Below, piece by piece: positions 1-8,066 of a stretch of DNA of 64,000 nt. How positions within the stretch are numbered: the stretch's first letter is position 1; each line of letters opens with the position of its first letter. The position numbers were made by a program, and so were the translations under genes. This DNA is from an uncultured Collinsella sp. (lineage in GTDB: Bacteria; Actinomycetota; Coriobacteriia; Coriobacteriales; Coriobacteriaceae), in assembly GCA_900551015.1 (NCBI GenBank), contig URUI01000002.1, positions 1-64,000 of the forward strand, written 5' to 3'. The notes beneath the pieces were generated by a model that worked only from the letters and a program-made list of their open reading frames with translations, did not search any database and had not been told where the DNA came from.

Positions 1-1
1 G

Positions 2-1012
2 GTCGCGCTCTCGCTGGGCTCGGACACCGGCGGCTCCATTCGCCAGCCGGCGTCGCTGTGCGGCGTGGTGGGCTTTAAGCCCACGTATGGCGCCGTGAGC
101 CGTTACGGCGTGGTTGCCTTTGGCTCGTCGCTCGACCAGGTGGGGCCCTTTGGCCGCACGGTCGAGGATGTCGCGCTGGCCATGAACGCGCTTACCGGCG
201 CGGGCCACGATCCGTACGACTGCACGAGCCAGGATTGCGCCGTCGACTTTACCGAGCATCTCAACGACAGCATCGAGGGCAAGCGCGTGGGCATCATCCC
301 CGCGTTTATGGAGGCCGAGGGTCTGACGCCCGAGGTCAAGGCCGCTGTTCAGCGCGCCGCCCAGGAGCTGCAGAACCAGGGCGCCGAGCTGGTCGAGGTC
401 GACCTGCCGCACCTGGATGCCGCCATCGCCGCCTACTACGTCATCGGCCCGGCCGAGGCGTTCTCCAACCTGGCACGTTTCGACGGCATTCGCTACGGCT
501 ATCAGGAGGAGGGCTGCGCCAACCTGTCCGACCAGAGCTCGCTGTCGCGCGCCCACGGCTTTGGCGCCGAGGCCAAGCGCCGTCAGATGCTCGGCGCCTA
601 CCTGCTGAGCTCGGGCGTGTACGACAAGTACTACTACGCTGCGCAAAAGGCCCGCACGCTCATCACGCAGGACTACGACGCCGCGTATGCCAAGGTGGAC
701 ACCATCCTCATGCCCGCCTCGCCGCGCACGGCCTTTAAGTTTGGCGAGATCAGCGACCCCACGCAGATGTACCTTTCGGACCTGTACACCATCTCGCTCA
801 ACATTTGCGGCAACGGCGGTATCTCGGTGCCGCTGGGCCTGGGCGAGGATACTCATCTGCCCGTTTCTGCCCAGCTGGTGGGTCCGGCCTTTAAGGACCG
901 TCAGCTGCTCACGTTTGCCCGCGCCTTGGAGCGCGGCTTTGCCGATGCCGCCACGGGTGCGCCCGTGCTTTCCGTCGCGCCCGATTTTGCCGGGAAGGGA
1001 GGCGAGCTGTAA
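2..1012 (+). CDS. gatA: Asp/Glu-tRNA amidotransferase subunit A (5' end cut by window)
   Basis: GatA is the amidase subunit of GatCAB. It releases ammonia from glutamine so that misacylated Glu-tRNA(Gln) or Asp-tRNA(Asn) can be amidated in the cytoplasm. The reading frame is open from base 2, and its first residues carry the amidase signature GSDTGGSIRQPASLCG with the serines of the Ser-cisSer-Lys triad; the lysine lies upstream of the window. About 336 residues remain, roughly the C-terminal two thirds of a normal ~480-residue GatA. The stop overlaps the gatB start (TAATG), which indicates translational coupling. gatC presumably lies upstream. Identification is secure; the true start is not visible. 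Confidence 0.96.
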   Translation, partial: VALSLGSDTGGSIRQPASLCGVVGFKPTYGAVSRYGVVAFGSSLDQVGPFGRTVEDVALAMNALTGAGHDPYDCTSQDCAVDFTEHLNDSIEGKRVGIIPAFMEAEGLTPEVKAAVQRAAQELQNQGAELVEVDLPHLDAAIAAYYVIGPAEAFSNLARFDGIRYGYQEEGCANLSDQSSLSRAHGFGAEAKRRQMLGAYLLSSGVYDKYYYAAQKARTLITQDYDAAYAKVDTILMPASPRTAFKFGEISDPTQMYLSDLYTISLNICGNGGISVPLGLGEDTHLPVSAQLVGPAFKDRQLLTFARALERGFADAATGAPVLSVAPDFAGKGGEL

Positions 1013-2688
1013 TGAAGGAGCTTTCCGAGGTCCTGCAGGATTGGGAGGCCGTGATCGGCCTGGAGATCCACACCGAGCTCACCGCACTCGATACCAAGAT
1101 GTTCTGCAATTGCAAGCTCAGCCACGATGACGAGCCCAACGCCAACGTGTGCCCGGTGTGTCTGGGCCTGCCCGGCGCCCTGCCGGTGCCCAACAAGCGC
1201 GCCATCGAGAGCATCGTCAAGGCCGGTCTCGCCACCAACTGCGAGATCCAGCGCCACTCGATGTTCTACCGCAAGCACTACTTCTATCCCGATATGGCCA
1301 AGAACTTCCAGACCACGCAGGGTCCGGTCGCCTTTGCCATGTATGGTCACCTGGATCTGGACGTGACCGGTCGCGGTGCCGCCGAGCGCCCCGACTGCGC
1401 GTTTGGCGAGGCCGAGGCCCAGAGCTTGGCGAGCGCCTCGGCCAACGCCGAGGGCCTGTCCACGTCCATGACGTCGACCATGCGCGAGGGCAATCAGCGC
1501 GCCGGTCACCTGGCCAGCTACGATGCGTCCAACCTGCAGATGCCCGAGCGCCGCGAGGACGGTTCCTACACGGTGCCCATCCGCATCCTGCGCATCCACA
1601 TGGAGGAGGACGCCGCCAAGATGGTCCACGTGGGTGGCGCCGAGGGCCGCATTACCGCCGCGGCCGAGTCGCTCGTCGACTACAACCGCTGCGGCACGCC
1701 TTTGATTGAGCTCGTGACTGAGCCCGACCTGCGTACGCCCGAGGAAGCGCGCCTGTTTATGGAGAAGCTCCGCCGCATCTTTGTGACGCTGGGCATTTCG
1801 GACTGCTCCATGGAGAAAGGTTCCATGCGCTGCGACGGCAACGTGTCGCTGCGCCGCCGCGGCGAGACCAAGCTGGGTACCAAGACCGAGCTCAAGAACC
1901 TCAACTCGTTTAAGAGCCTGCACGATGGCCTTGCCTACGAGATTTGCCGCCAGGCCGAGGTGCTCGAGGAGGGCGGCATCATCTATCAGGAGACCCGCCA
2001 CTGGGAGCCCAGCCGCAAGCGCACTGTGGTCATGCGTGTGAAGGAGACGGCCGACGACTATCGCCTGTTCCCCGATCCCGACCTGGCGCCGTTCGATCTG
2101 GATGACGAGTTCATCGACCGCTGCCGTGGCGAGATCCCCGAGCTGCCCGATGCCAAGCGCGCCCGCTTTGAGGCCGACTTTGGCATTAAGGCGGCCGACG
2201 CCGAGCAGATCGCCGGCGACCCGGAGTTTGCCGAGTTCTTTGAGGCGGCCGCTGCCGGTATGGCTGGCAAGGAGGCCCAGACGGTTGCAAACTTGCTGGT
2301 GAACGAGATGATTGCTTACCTTAAGGGCGCGGGCGTGTCGCTCGCCGAGTCCGGTATCGCGCCGGCTCAGGTGGCAGCACTCGCCAAGCTGCTGGCGACC
2401 GATGCCATCAGCTCCAACCAAGCGCACGAGGTCTTTGAGGCCATGGCCCAGACCGGTGACGATCCCAACAAGATCGTCGACGAGCGCGGCATGCGTCAGG
2501 TGAGCGATGCCGGCGCGCTGCAGCCGATCGTGGACGAGGTGCTGGCAAACTGTGCCGATCAGGCGCAGCAGTATCATGACGGCAACCAGAAGGTCATCGG
2601 CTTTTTGGTGGGCCAGTGCATGAAGGCGAGCCGCGGAAAGGGCAACCCGAAGCTCTTCAACGAGTTGCTGAGAACGTCGCTCTCGTAA
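1012..2688 (+). CDS. gatB: Asp/Glu-tRNA amidotransferase subunit B
   Basis: GatB is the kinase/transamidase subunit of GatCAB. It activates the misacylated tRNA with ATP and accepts ammonia channelled from GatA. The protein is 558 residues. Near the N-terminus it has the family motif VIGLEIHTEL, then metal-binding cysteines in the segments FCNCK and CPVCLGLPG. The C-terminal ~150 residues form the YqeY-like tRNA-binding tail, ending in KGNPKLFNELL. The first A of its ATG is the last base of the gatA stop. It is the last gene of the transcript: a large structured 3' element begins three bases after the stop, followed by an intrinsic terminator. Length is somewhat above the usual ~480 but in range for Actinomycetota. 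Confidence 0.96.
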   Translation: MKELSEVLQDWEAVIGLEIHTELTALDTKMFCNCKLSHDDEPNANVCPVCLGLPGALPVPNKRAIESIVKAGLATNCEIQRHSMFYRKHYFYPDMAKNFQTTQGPVAFAMYGHLDLDVTGRGAAERPDCAFGEAEAQSLASASANAEGLSTSMTSTMREGNQRAGHLASYDASNLQMPERREDGSYTVPIRILRIHMEEDAAKMVHVGGAEGRITAAAESLVDYNRCGTPLIELVTEPDLRTPEEARLFMEKLRRIFVTLGISDCSMEKGSMRCDGNVSLRRRGETKLGTKTELKNLNSFKSLHDGLAYEICRQAEVLEEGGIIYQETRHWEPSRKRTVVMRVKETADDYRLFPDPDLAPFDLDDEFIDRCRGEIPELPDAKRARFEADFGIKAADAEQIAGDPEFAEFFEAAAAGMAGKEAQTVANLLVNEMIAYLKGAGVSLAESGIAPAQVAALAKLLATDAISSNQAHEVFEAMAQTGDDPNKIVDERGMRQVSDAGALQPIVDEVLANCADQAQQYHDGNQKVIGFLVGQCMKASRGKGNPKLFNELLRTSLS

Positions 2689-2691
2689 ACG

Positions 2692-2827
2692 GGAACCGAG
2701 GGGCCGGGCGCAGGGCCTTGCCTCTCAATTTCGGACAGTCCTGACTCACGACGGAGGCGCCACTGGCGCCTCCTGTTCGTGCGGAACTCATTGAGAGGCA
2801 AGGCCCTGCGCCCGGCCCCTCGGTTCC
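2692..2827 (+). repeat. Large structured 3'UTR element, copy 1
   Basis: Two 38-base arms (2692-2729 and 2790-2827) are perfect reverse complements and enclose a 60-base core. The core holds a 5' box TCGGACAGTCCTGACTC, an inner hairpin GGAGGCGCC-ACT-GGCGCCTCC, and a 3' box TCGTGCGGAACTC. The same two boxes, in the same order and spacing, recur in the copy at 22919-23052 (minus strand), although both the inner hairpin and the outer arms there have different sequences that still pair. The element lies between the gatB stop and a terminator, so it should be transcribed as the 3' end of the gat mRNA. No protein is encoded in it. It is unlike any family I recognise with certainty. Confidence 0.85.
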
Positions 2828-2874
2828 GTAACGACTCGGCCTTCCGGGTCAGGTGGGCTGAATGGAATTTGGTG

Positions 2875-2904
2875 AATGAGGGCGCCGATGGCGCCCTCAT
2901 TCTT
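2875..2904 (+). terminator. Rho-independent terminator of the gat operon
   Basis: A stem GAGGGCGCC/GGCGCCCTC with a three-base loop is followed by ATTCTTTATAT. It closes the gatA-gatB transcript after the large structured element and overlaps the 3' end of the convergent AraC-type gene. Confidence 0.8.
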
Positions 2905-3908
2905 TATATATGTTGGGAGCGCCAGGTGGTGGGGGTGGTGTCGGTGTGTTGCTTGAAGGCTTGGGCGAAGGCGGCCTGCTGAGGGTAGCCTAGACGCTCT
3001 GCGACCTGCGCTATCGTGAGCGAGCTATCGGCCAAAAGGTCCTGTGCTCGTTCCATACGGCGTCTGCGAATGTAGGCGCCCAGGGACTCGCCAGTTTGGG
3101 CCTTAAAGGTGGCGCATAGCTTGGAGCGGCTTGTATAGAGCCTCTCGGCCACTTCGTCGACACCCACACGCCTGCCTTTGTCGAGCTCGCACTCAATCAT
3201 CGCCGTTGCTTCTTCGGCAATGGTTATGCTGACGCGTGTGTCTGCCGCCTGCCGCGCCTGCTTGTGGGCCGCGCGCGAACAGGCGAGCTCCGCGACCATG
3301 GTCTCCACGATGCCCTGCATATAGACGTGTCCGCCTGCGGTGCGGGCGCGGTCCTCGTTAATCCTGCGCAACGTGTGGCAGATGGCAGACGTCGCCTCCT
3401 CGTGCCATGGCTCGGCAAACGCCTCAAAGACTCCCGCGAACTCAGTGGGATACCGATGCTCCAGCTCGTCAAAATACCCGGGCAAAAAGAGCACCGAGCG
3501 CGAGTGATAAAGCTGCCCTGCAAACAGTGGGCTTAACTCCTCGCCACAGTTATCTTGGATAAAGCTGCACACGGCATTGTTTGGCCACGGTCCATGCAGG
3601 GGTTTAAGGTTCGCAGGCGTTATGCCGGCTTCGGGCATGCACATGAGCGTGGGCGCGCTGACCTCGCTCACGCACGCGTACGGTTCGGGTGTGTATTCGG
3701 CCAGGTACATATCGTGCATCGGGGTAATGAAATGCTCCATAACGATGCAGGCGGGGGAGAGAGGCATGATCCATGCGCGTCCGTGCGCCCGATCGTTTGC
3801 CACCTCGCCGGTAAAGACGGCGCCCTTGCCGGTAAGCTCCAGGCCAAACTGCTCAAACTGCGGTGCGTAGAGCTCGGTTATGTCGGTCGCTGCCCGCCGT
3901 ATTTGCAA
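2904..3908 (-). CDS. AraC-family transcriptional regulator
   Basis: A 334-residue DNA-binding regulator. The C-terminal ~100 residues form the double helix-turn-helix of AraC proteins: the first helix pair includes GVDEVAERLYTSRSKLCATF, the second TIAQVAERLGYPQQAAFAQ. The N-terminal ~220 residues are the presumed effector domain and resemble no sensor I can name. The frame starts at a TTG (3906-3908) with an AAGGGA ribosome site six bases upstream; no ATG lies nearby. It is divergent from two ABC half-transporter genes, with a palindrome (3952-3969) in the shared promoter region. AraC plus two fused ABC exporter-fold genes recalls YbtA-YbtP-YbtQ for siderophore uptake, but that parallel is inference. 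Confidence 0.88.
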   Translation of the reverse strand: MQIRRAATDITELYAPQFEQFGLELTGKGAVFTGEVANDRAHGRAWIMPLSPACIVMEHFITPMHDMYLAEYTPEPYACVSEVSAPTLMCMPEAGITPANLKPLHGPWPNNAVCSFIQDNCGEELSPLFAGQLYHSRSVLFLPGYFDELEHRYPTEFAGVFEAFAEPWHEEATSAICHTLRRINEDRARTAGGHVYMQGIVETMVAELACSRAAHKQARQAADTRVSITIAEEATAMIECELDKGRRVGVDEVAERLYTSRSKLCATFKAQTGESLGAYIRRRRMERAQDLLADSSLTIAQVAERLGYPQQAAFAQAFKQHTDTTPTTWRSQHI

Positions 3909-3951
3909 AAGCGTCCCTTTCCTTTGCAGAAACGTCCACGCCTGGCTCGAT

Positions 3952-3969
3952 TGTGAGCCATGGCTAACA
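3952..3969. promoter_or_regulatory. Palindromic operator in the AraC/ABC divergent promoter
   Basis: TGTGAGCCATGGCTAACA is an 18-bp palindrome with one mismatched pair. It sits between the AraC-type gene and the ABC operon. A near-identical core (GTTAGCCATGGCTGAC) occurs at 7675-7694 upstream of the P-type ATPase pair, so one regulator probably controls both. The half-site GTTAGCC resembles DtxR/IdeR metal-box half-sites, but the two-base wider centre is atypical. Confidence 0.55.
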
Positions 3970-4022
3970 CATCAATGATAAGTTCATTACGGTTAACTCT
4001 CAAGCCGTTAGAAAGGAATCTC

Positions 4023-5849
4023 ATGGCAAAGGGATCAAAAAGGGAAGGTGGAGGCATCGGCGAGTTGCTCGCGTATGCCGGTGACCGCAAATTCCTAACG
4101 TATTTGGGCATGGCGCTCTCGGCGCTCTCGCAGCTGCTGAGCTTTGGCCCGTTCGTGTGCATTTGGCTTGTCGCGCGCGATCTGATCGCCGTGGCGCCTA
4201 ACTGGAGCGAAGCCTGCGGCATCGCGACGTATGGCTGGTGGGCCGTGGGGTTTGCGCTGGCAAGCATCGTGGTCTATTTCGTGGGGCTCATGTGCACGCA
4301 CCTGTCTGCGTTTCGCTGCGCGTCCAATATTCGCAAGACTACGAGCGAGCACCTGCTTAAGCTGCCGCTTGGCTACTTTGACACACACGCCACCGGTGAG
4401 CTGCGCCGTATCGTAGACGGATGCGCCGCCTCCACCGAGACCCTGCTCGCGCACATGCTACCCGATATCGCCGGCGCCACCGCCATGGTCGCAGGTCTGC
4501 TCGTGCTGCTTTTCGCCCTCGATTGGCGCTTGGGCGCGGCATGCCTTATCTCGGTCGCCGTTTCGTTTGGCGCCATGGCCACCATGATGAGCGGCAAGGG
4601 CGCCGAGTTCATGAAGGCCTACATGGGCGCGCTGGTCAAGATGAACAAGACCGGTACCGAATACGTACGCGGCATTCCCGTGGTCAAGGTGTTTCAGCAG
4701 ACGGTCTATTCCTTTAAGGCGTTCCACGACGCGATCGCCGAATACGCCGACATGGCACAAAGCTATGCGGGCACGTTTTGCCGAGGTCCGCAGGTACTCA
4801 ACCTTACCGCGCTCAATGGTCTTGTGACATTCCTGTTGCCTGTGGCGTTGCTGTTGGCGCCGGGCGAGAAGGACTTCGCGCATTTTATGGCCAACTTCAC
4901 GTTTTACGCGATATTTTCGGCCGTGGTACCGACGGCCATGACCAAGCTCATGTTTGTGGGCGAGGCCTCTCAGATGAGTGCCGATTCGCTGGCGCGCATC
5001 CGAAGCGTTATGGATTCCAAGCAGCTCTCCGTGCCTGCCCAGCCCAAGCACCCTGCTGGCAGCGATGTGCGCTTTGAGGACGTGAGCTTTACCTACGAGG
5101 GTGCCGAAGCGCCTGCCGTCGATCATGTGAGCTTTAGCGTTCCCGCAGGCAGCACCCTTGCGCTGGTGGGCCCCTCGGGCGGCGGCAAGTCGACCTGCGC
5201 AAGCCTGATCCCGCGTTTTTGGGATGTTTGTTCGGGTCGCGTGCTTGTGGGCGGCGTGGACGTTCGCGACATGGACCCGCACGAGCTTATGGACCAGGTC
5301 GCCTTCGTGTTCCAGACCAACCAGCTGTTCCGGCAAACACTTGCCGATAACGTGCGTGCCTCCAAGCCCACGGCCACTGACGACGAAGTGCGTGCGGCCC
5401 TCTCCGCAGCTCAGTGCGACGACATTGTGGCCAAGCTCCCGCAGGGTATTAACACCATGCTCGGTGCTGGAGGGGCATATCTTTCGGGCGGCGAGGTGCA
5501 GCGCGTAGCACTCGCCCGCGCGATCCTTAAAGACGCGCCTATCGTGGTGCTCGATGAGGCCACGGCGTTTGCCGACCCCGAGAACGAGGCGCTCATTCAG
5601 CGCGCCTTTAGCAAGCTGGCGGCGGGTCGCACGGTCATTATGATCGCGCACCGGCTTTCGACCGTGGTGGGGGCCGACAAGATCGTGGTGCTCAACCAAG
5701 GTAGCGTGCAGGAGGCCGGCACCCATGCCGAGCTGCTGTCCCAAAAGGGTCTATACGCCAAGATGTGGGCTGAATACGAACAGGCCGCGAGCTGGAAAAT
5801 CACTGCAGCGACCGAGGATGCCGCCGTCACGAAGGGAGGCGAGGCCTAA
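4023..5849 (+). CDS. ABC transporter, fused membrane and ATPase domains (first half)
   Basis: A 608-residue exporter-fold half-transporter. The N-terminal ~330 residues are a six-helix transmembrane domain starting with YLGMALSALSQLLSFGPFV; the C-terminal part is the ATPase with Walker A GPSGGGKST, signature YLSGGEVQRVALARAIL, and Walker B plus catalytic glutamate VVLDEATAF, then the H-loop AHRLST. The start is the ATG at 4023 preceded by AAAGGAA; an in-frame ATG at 3960 lies inside the operator palindrome and has no ribosome site. The stop at 5849 abuts the next ABC gene, so the two probably form a heterodimer. With the AraC regulator the layout resembles siderophore importers of the YbtPQ/IrtAB type, but drug or peptide export is equally possible. 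Confidence 0.9.
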   Translation: MAKGSKREGGGIGELLAYAGDRKFLTYLGMALSALSQLLSFGPFVCIWLVARDLIAVAPNWSEACGIATYGWWAVGFALASIVVYFVGLMCTHLSAFRCASNIRKTTSEHLLKLPLGYFDTHATGELRRIVDGCAASTETLLAHMLPDIAGATAMVAGLLVLLFALDWRLGAACLISVAVSFGAMATMMSGKGAEFMKAYMGALVKMNKTGTEYVRGIPVVKVFQQTVYSFKAFHDAIAEYADMAQSYAGTFCRGPQVLNLTALNGLVTFLLPVALLLAPGEKDFAHFMANFTFYAIFSAVVPTAMTKLMFVGEASQMSADSLARIRSVMDSKQLSVPAQPKHPAGSDVRFEDVSFTYEGAEAPAVDHVSFSVPAGSTLALVGPSGGGKSTCASLIPRFWDVCSGRVLVGGVDVRDMDPHELMDQVAFVFQTNQLFRQTLADNVRASKPTATDDEVRAALSAAQCDDIVAKLPQGINTMLGAGGAYLSGGEVQRVALARAILKDAPIVVLDEATAFADPENEALIQRAFSKLAAGRTVIMIAHRLSTVVGADKIVVLNQGSVQEAGTHAELLSQKGLYAKMWAEYEQAASWKITAATEDAAVTKGGEA

Positions 5850-7607
5850 ATGTTCGCCTCATTCCAAAAGAAGTATTTCCTATCCGATAAAGGCGTCGCC
5901 GGCGTAAAACGCGGTATCTTCTGGACCACGCTCACCAATCTTATCATCATGGCCGGCATGGGCTTATTGTTCCTGGTCATGGCCGGTTTTGTCGAACATC
6001 TCGCCACCGGTGCCGACCTGCCGGATGCCCTGCCGATTGTGGGCGGCCTCCTGGTCTTTTTCGTGTTGCTCTTTGCTTCTAACTGGCAGCAGTATTACTA
6101 CACCTACTGCATCTTTTACGAGGAGTGCGGCAAGCAGCGTATGGAGATTGCCGAGCGCTTGCGCAAGCTGCCGCTGTCGTTTTTTGGCCGTCGTGATCTG
6201 GCCGATTTAACCGAGACCATCATGGGCGACGTCCAGGCCATGGAGCACGCCTACAGCCACGTGCTGGGAGAGCTTTGGGGTGCCATCATCGCAAGCGCCA
6301 TTGTGTTCGTGGCGTCGCTGTTCTTTTGCTGGCAGCTGGCGATCGCGGCGTTTTGGAGCGTGTCCGTGGCCTTTGCCGTGCTGTATCTGACACGCGGCCC
6401 CATGACCCCGGTGTTCGATCTCGTGCGCGCCGAGAAGGTCAAGGTTACCGAGGCGATTCAAGAGACGCTCGACTGCGTTCGCGAGATCCGCGCCACCAAC
6501 CAGGAGGCTCATTATCTTGAGGGGCTCAACGCCGTGATCGATGCCGAGGAGCGCGAGACCACCAAAGGCGAGCTCGCCAACGGGCTTTTGGTCAACTCCG
6601 CCTTTGCCATCCTGCGCCTGGGGATTGCCACCACGTTGGTCACGGGCGCTGCGATGGTCGCCTCCGGCCAGGTCGACTTTTTGATGATGTTTGCCTTCCT
6701 GCTTATGGTGAGCCGCATCTATGCGCCCTTTGATCAGGCGCTGATGCTGATGTCCGAGCTGTTTGCCGCCGAGTCGTCGGCCAAGCGCATGCGTTCCATC
6801 ATGGAAGAGCCCGTGGCGCGGGGCAGCGAGCAGTTTGAGCCCGTAGGCCACGATGTGGTGTTCGATCACGTGGCATTTGGCTATGGTGCGGGCGAGGACG
6901 GCCGCGCCGGCGAGAAAGTTCTTACCGATGTGAGCTTTACCGCCAAGGAAGGCGAGGTCACGGCACTGGTCGGTCCTTCGGGCTCCGGTAAGTCCACGGT
7001 GAGCCGCCTGGCCGCGCGCTTTTGGGATGCCACCGCGGGCACGGTCACCGTGGGCGGCGTGGATGTTGCGAGCGTGGATCCCGAGGTGCTGCTGCGCGAC
7101 TACGCCATTGTGTTCCAAGACGTGCTGCTCTTTGACGACACGGTGATGGGAAACATCCGCCTCGGGCGTCGTGGCGCCACCGATGAGCAAGTGCTTGCGG
7201 CTGCGCGCGCCGCCAACTGCGACGAGTTTGTGAGCCGCATGCCGCAGGGCTACAACACCATGATCGGCGAGAACGGCTCCAAGCTGTCCGGCGGTGAGCG
7301 CCAGCGCATCTCTATCGCCCGTGCGCTGCTCAAAGACGCGCCTATCGTGCTGTTGGACGAGGCGACGGCGAGCTTGGATGTGGAGAACGAGACCGTGGTT
7401 CAGCAGGCGCTCTCCCGTCTGCTTGCAGGTAAGACGGTTATCGTTATTGCCCACCGTATGCGTACGGTGGAAAATGCCGACAAAATCGTTGTACTCAAGG
7501 ATGGTGTGGTTGCCGAGCAGGGCACTCCGGCGCAGCTCAAGGCGGCAGGTGGAGAATTCGCCCGCATGGTGGCGCTGCAAAAGGAAGCAGCTACCTGGCA
7601 GTTGTAA
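5850..7607 (+). CDS. ABC transporter, fused membrane and ATPase domains (second half)
   Basis: A 585-residue partner of the preceding gene. It begins immediately after that gene's stop with no intergenic base, so the two are co-translated. Membrane helices include LIIMAGMGLLFLVMAGFV and LPIVGGLLVFFVLLFA. The ATPase domain carries Walker A GPSGSGKST, signature LSGGERQRISIARALL, and Walker B IVLLDEATASLD with the catalytic glutamate, then AHRMRT as H-loop. Both halves keep complete catalytic motifs, so neither site is obviously degenerate. The substrate is not deducible; a linked P-type ATPase operon with the same operator core hints at metal homeostasis. Confidence 0.9.
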   Translation: MFASFQKKYFLSDKGVAGVKRGIFWTTLTNLIIMAGMGLLFLVMAGFVEHLATGADLPDALPIVGGLLVFFVLLFASNWQQYYYTYCIFYEECGKQRMEIAERLRKLPLSFFGRRDLADLTETIMGDVQAMEHAYSHVLGELWGAIIASAIVFVASLFFCWQLAIAAFWSVSVAFAVLYLTRGPMTPVFDLVRAEKVKVTEAIQETLDCVREIRATNQEAHYLEGLNAVIDAEERETTKGELANGLLVNSAFAILRLGIATTLVTGAAMVASGQVDFLMMFAFLLMVSRIYAPFDQALMLMSELFAAESSAKRMRSIMEEPVARGSEQFEPVGHDVVFDHVAFGYGAGEDGRAGEKVLTDVSFTAKEGEVTALVGPSGSGKSTVSRLAARFWDATAGTVTVGGVDVASVDPEVLLRDYAIVFQDVLLFDDTVMGNIRLGRRGATDEQVLAAARAANCDEFVSRMPQGYNTMIGENGSKLSGGERQRISIARALLKDAPIVLLDEATASLDVENETVVQQALSRLLAGKTVIVIAHRMRTVENADKIVVLKDGVVAEQGTPAQLKAAGGEFARMVALQKEAATWQL

Positions 7608-7615
7608 GAAGGGGC

Positions 7616-7634
7616 AAAGGGACAGTCCCTTTCT
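7616..7634 (+). terminator. Short hairpin after the ABC operon
   Basis: AAAGGGACAGTCCCTTT forms an 8-bp stem with a one-base loop followed by CTC. It lies 9 bases after the ABC stop and could be a weak terminator or mRNA-stabilising hairpin; the T-run is poor. Confidence 0.5.
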
Positions 7635-7674
7635 CACATTGACAATCGGTTGCTCCGCATCGCTAATTTTCAAA

Positions 7675-7694
7675 AGGTTAGCCATGGCTGACCT
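7675..7694. promoter_or_regulatory. Second copy of the GTTAGCCATGGCTAAC-type operator
   Basis: AGGTTAGCCATGGCTGACCT is a 20-bp palindrome with one mismatched pair. It precedes the small membrane protein and P-type ATPase and shares its central 14 bases, with two substitutions, with 3952-3969. The GGTTAGCC/GGCTGACC halves resemble metal-responsive DtxR-family sites. Confidence 0.55.
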
Positions 7695-7802
7695 AGATAG
7701 TTAGATAAAATTAAGATATTTCAAAAGCGTGCTCGAGCAAACTTGTTTACTCGGGTGCTGAAGCACCATGCCGCGTCCAATGCGGCAAAAGGGAGAAGCA
7801 AC

Positions 7803-8048
7803 ATGAAGAAGTCGACGTTCAATACCCTGCTTGTCGGTGGCGGTTTTCTGCTTGGCACGGCCGGCATCAAGCTGCTTACCAGCGCTCCGGTCAAGAATGC
7901 CTGCGTGCAGGGTATTGCGTGCGGTATGCGCATCAAGAACGGCTACCAGGACATGGTCGAGCAGGCCAAGGCTAATGTCGACGACATGGTTGCCGAGGCT
8001 GCTTACATCACCCAGAGCGAGGCCGCTGCTGACGAGGCAGCTGAGTAA
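7803..8048 (+). CDS. Small single-pass membrane protein upstream of a P-type ATPase
   Basis: An 81-residue protein. Residues ~8-28 (NTLLVGGGFLLGTAGIKLL) form one hydrophobic helix; the rest is charged and ends in an acidic Glu/Ala tail. The start is the ATG at 7803 behind GGGAGAAG. The stop lies 18 bases before the P-type ATPase start, so they are co-transcribed. Small proteins of this kind are often found beside heavy-metal ATPases in Firmicutes and Actinomycetota (I recall the label DUF6110, not verified). A chaperone-like or regulatory role for the pump is possible but not shown by sequence. Confidence 0.75.
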   Translation: MKKSTFNTLLVGGGFLLGTAGIKLLTSAPVKNACVQGIACGMRIKNGYQDMVEQAKANVDDMVAEAAYITQSEAAADEAAE

Positions 8049-8066
8049 CGCTCCCAGGCACAAACT

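Noticed and set aside
901..2577. 558-codon minus-strand frame opposite gatB
   Set aside because: It is the antisense shadow of a GC3-rich gene; the plus strand encodes an unambiguous GatB.
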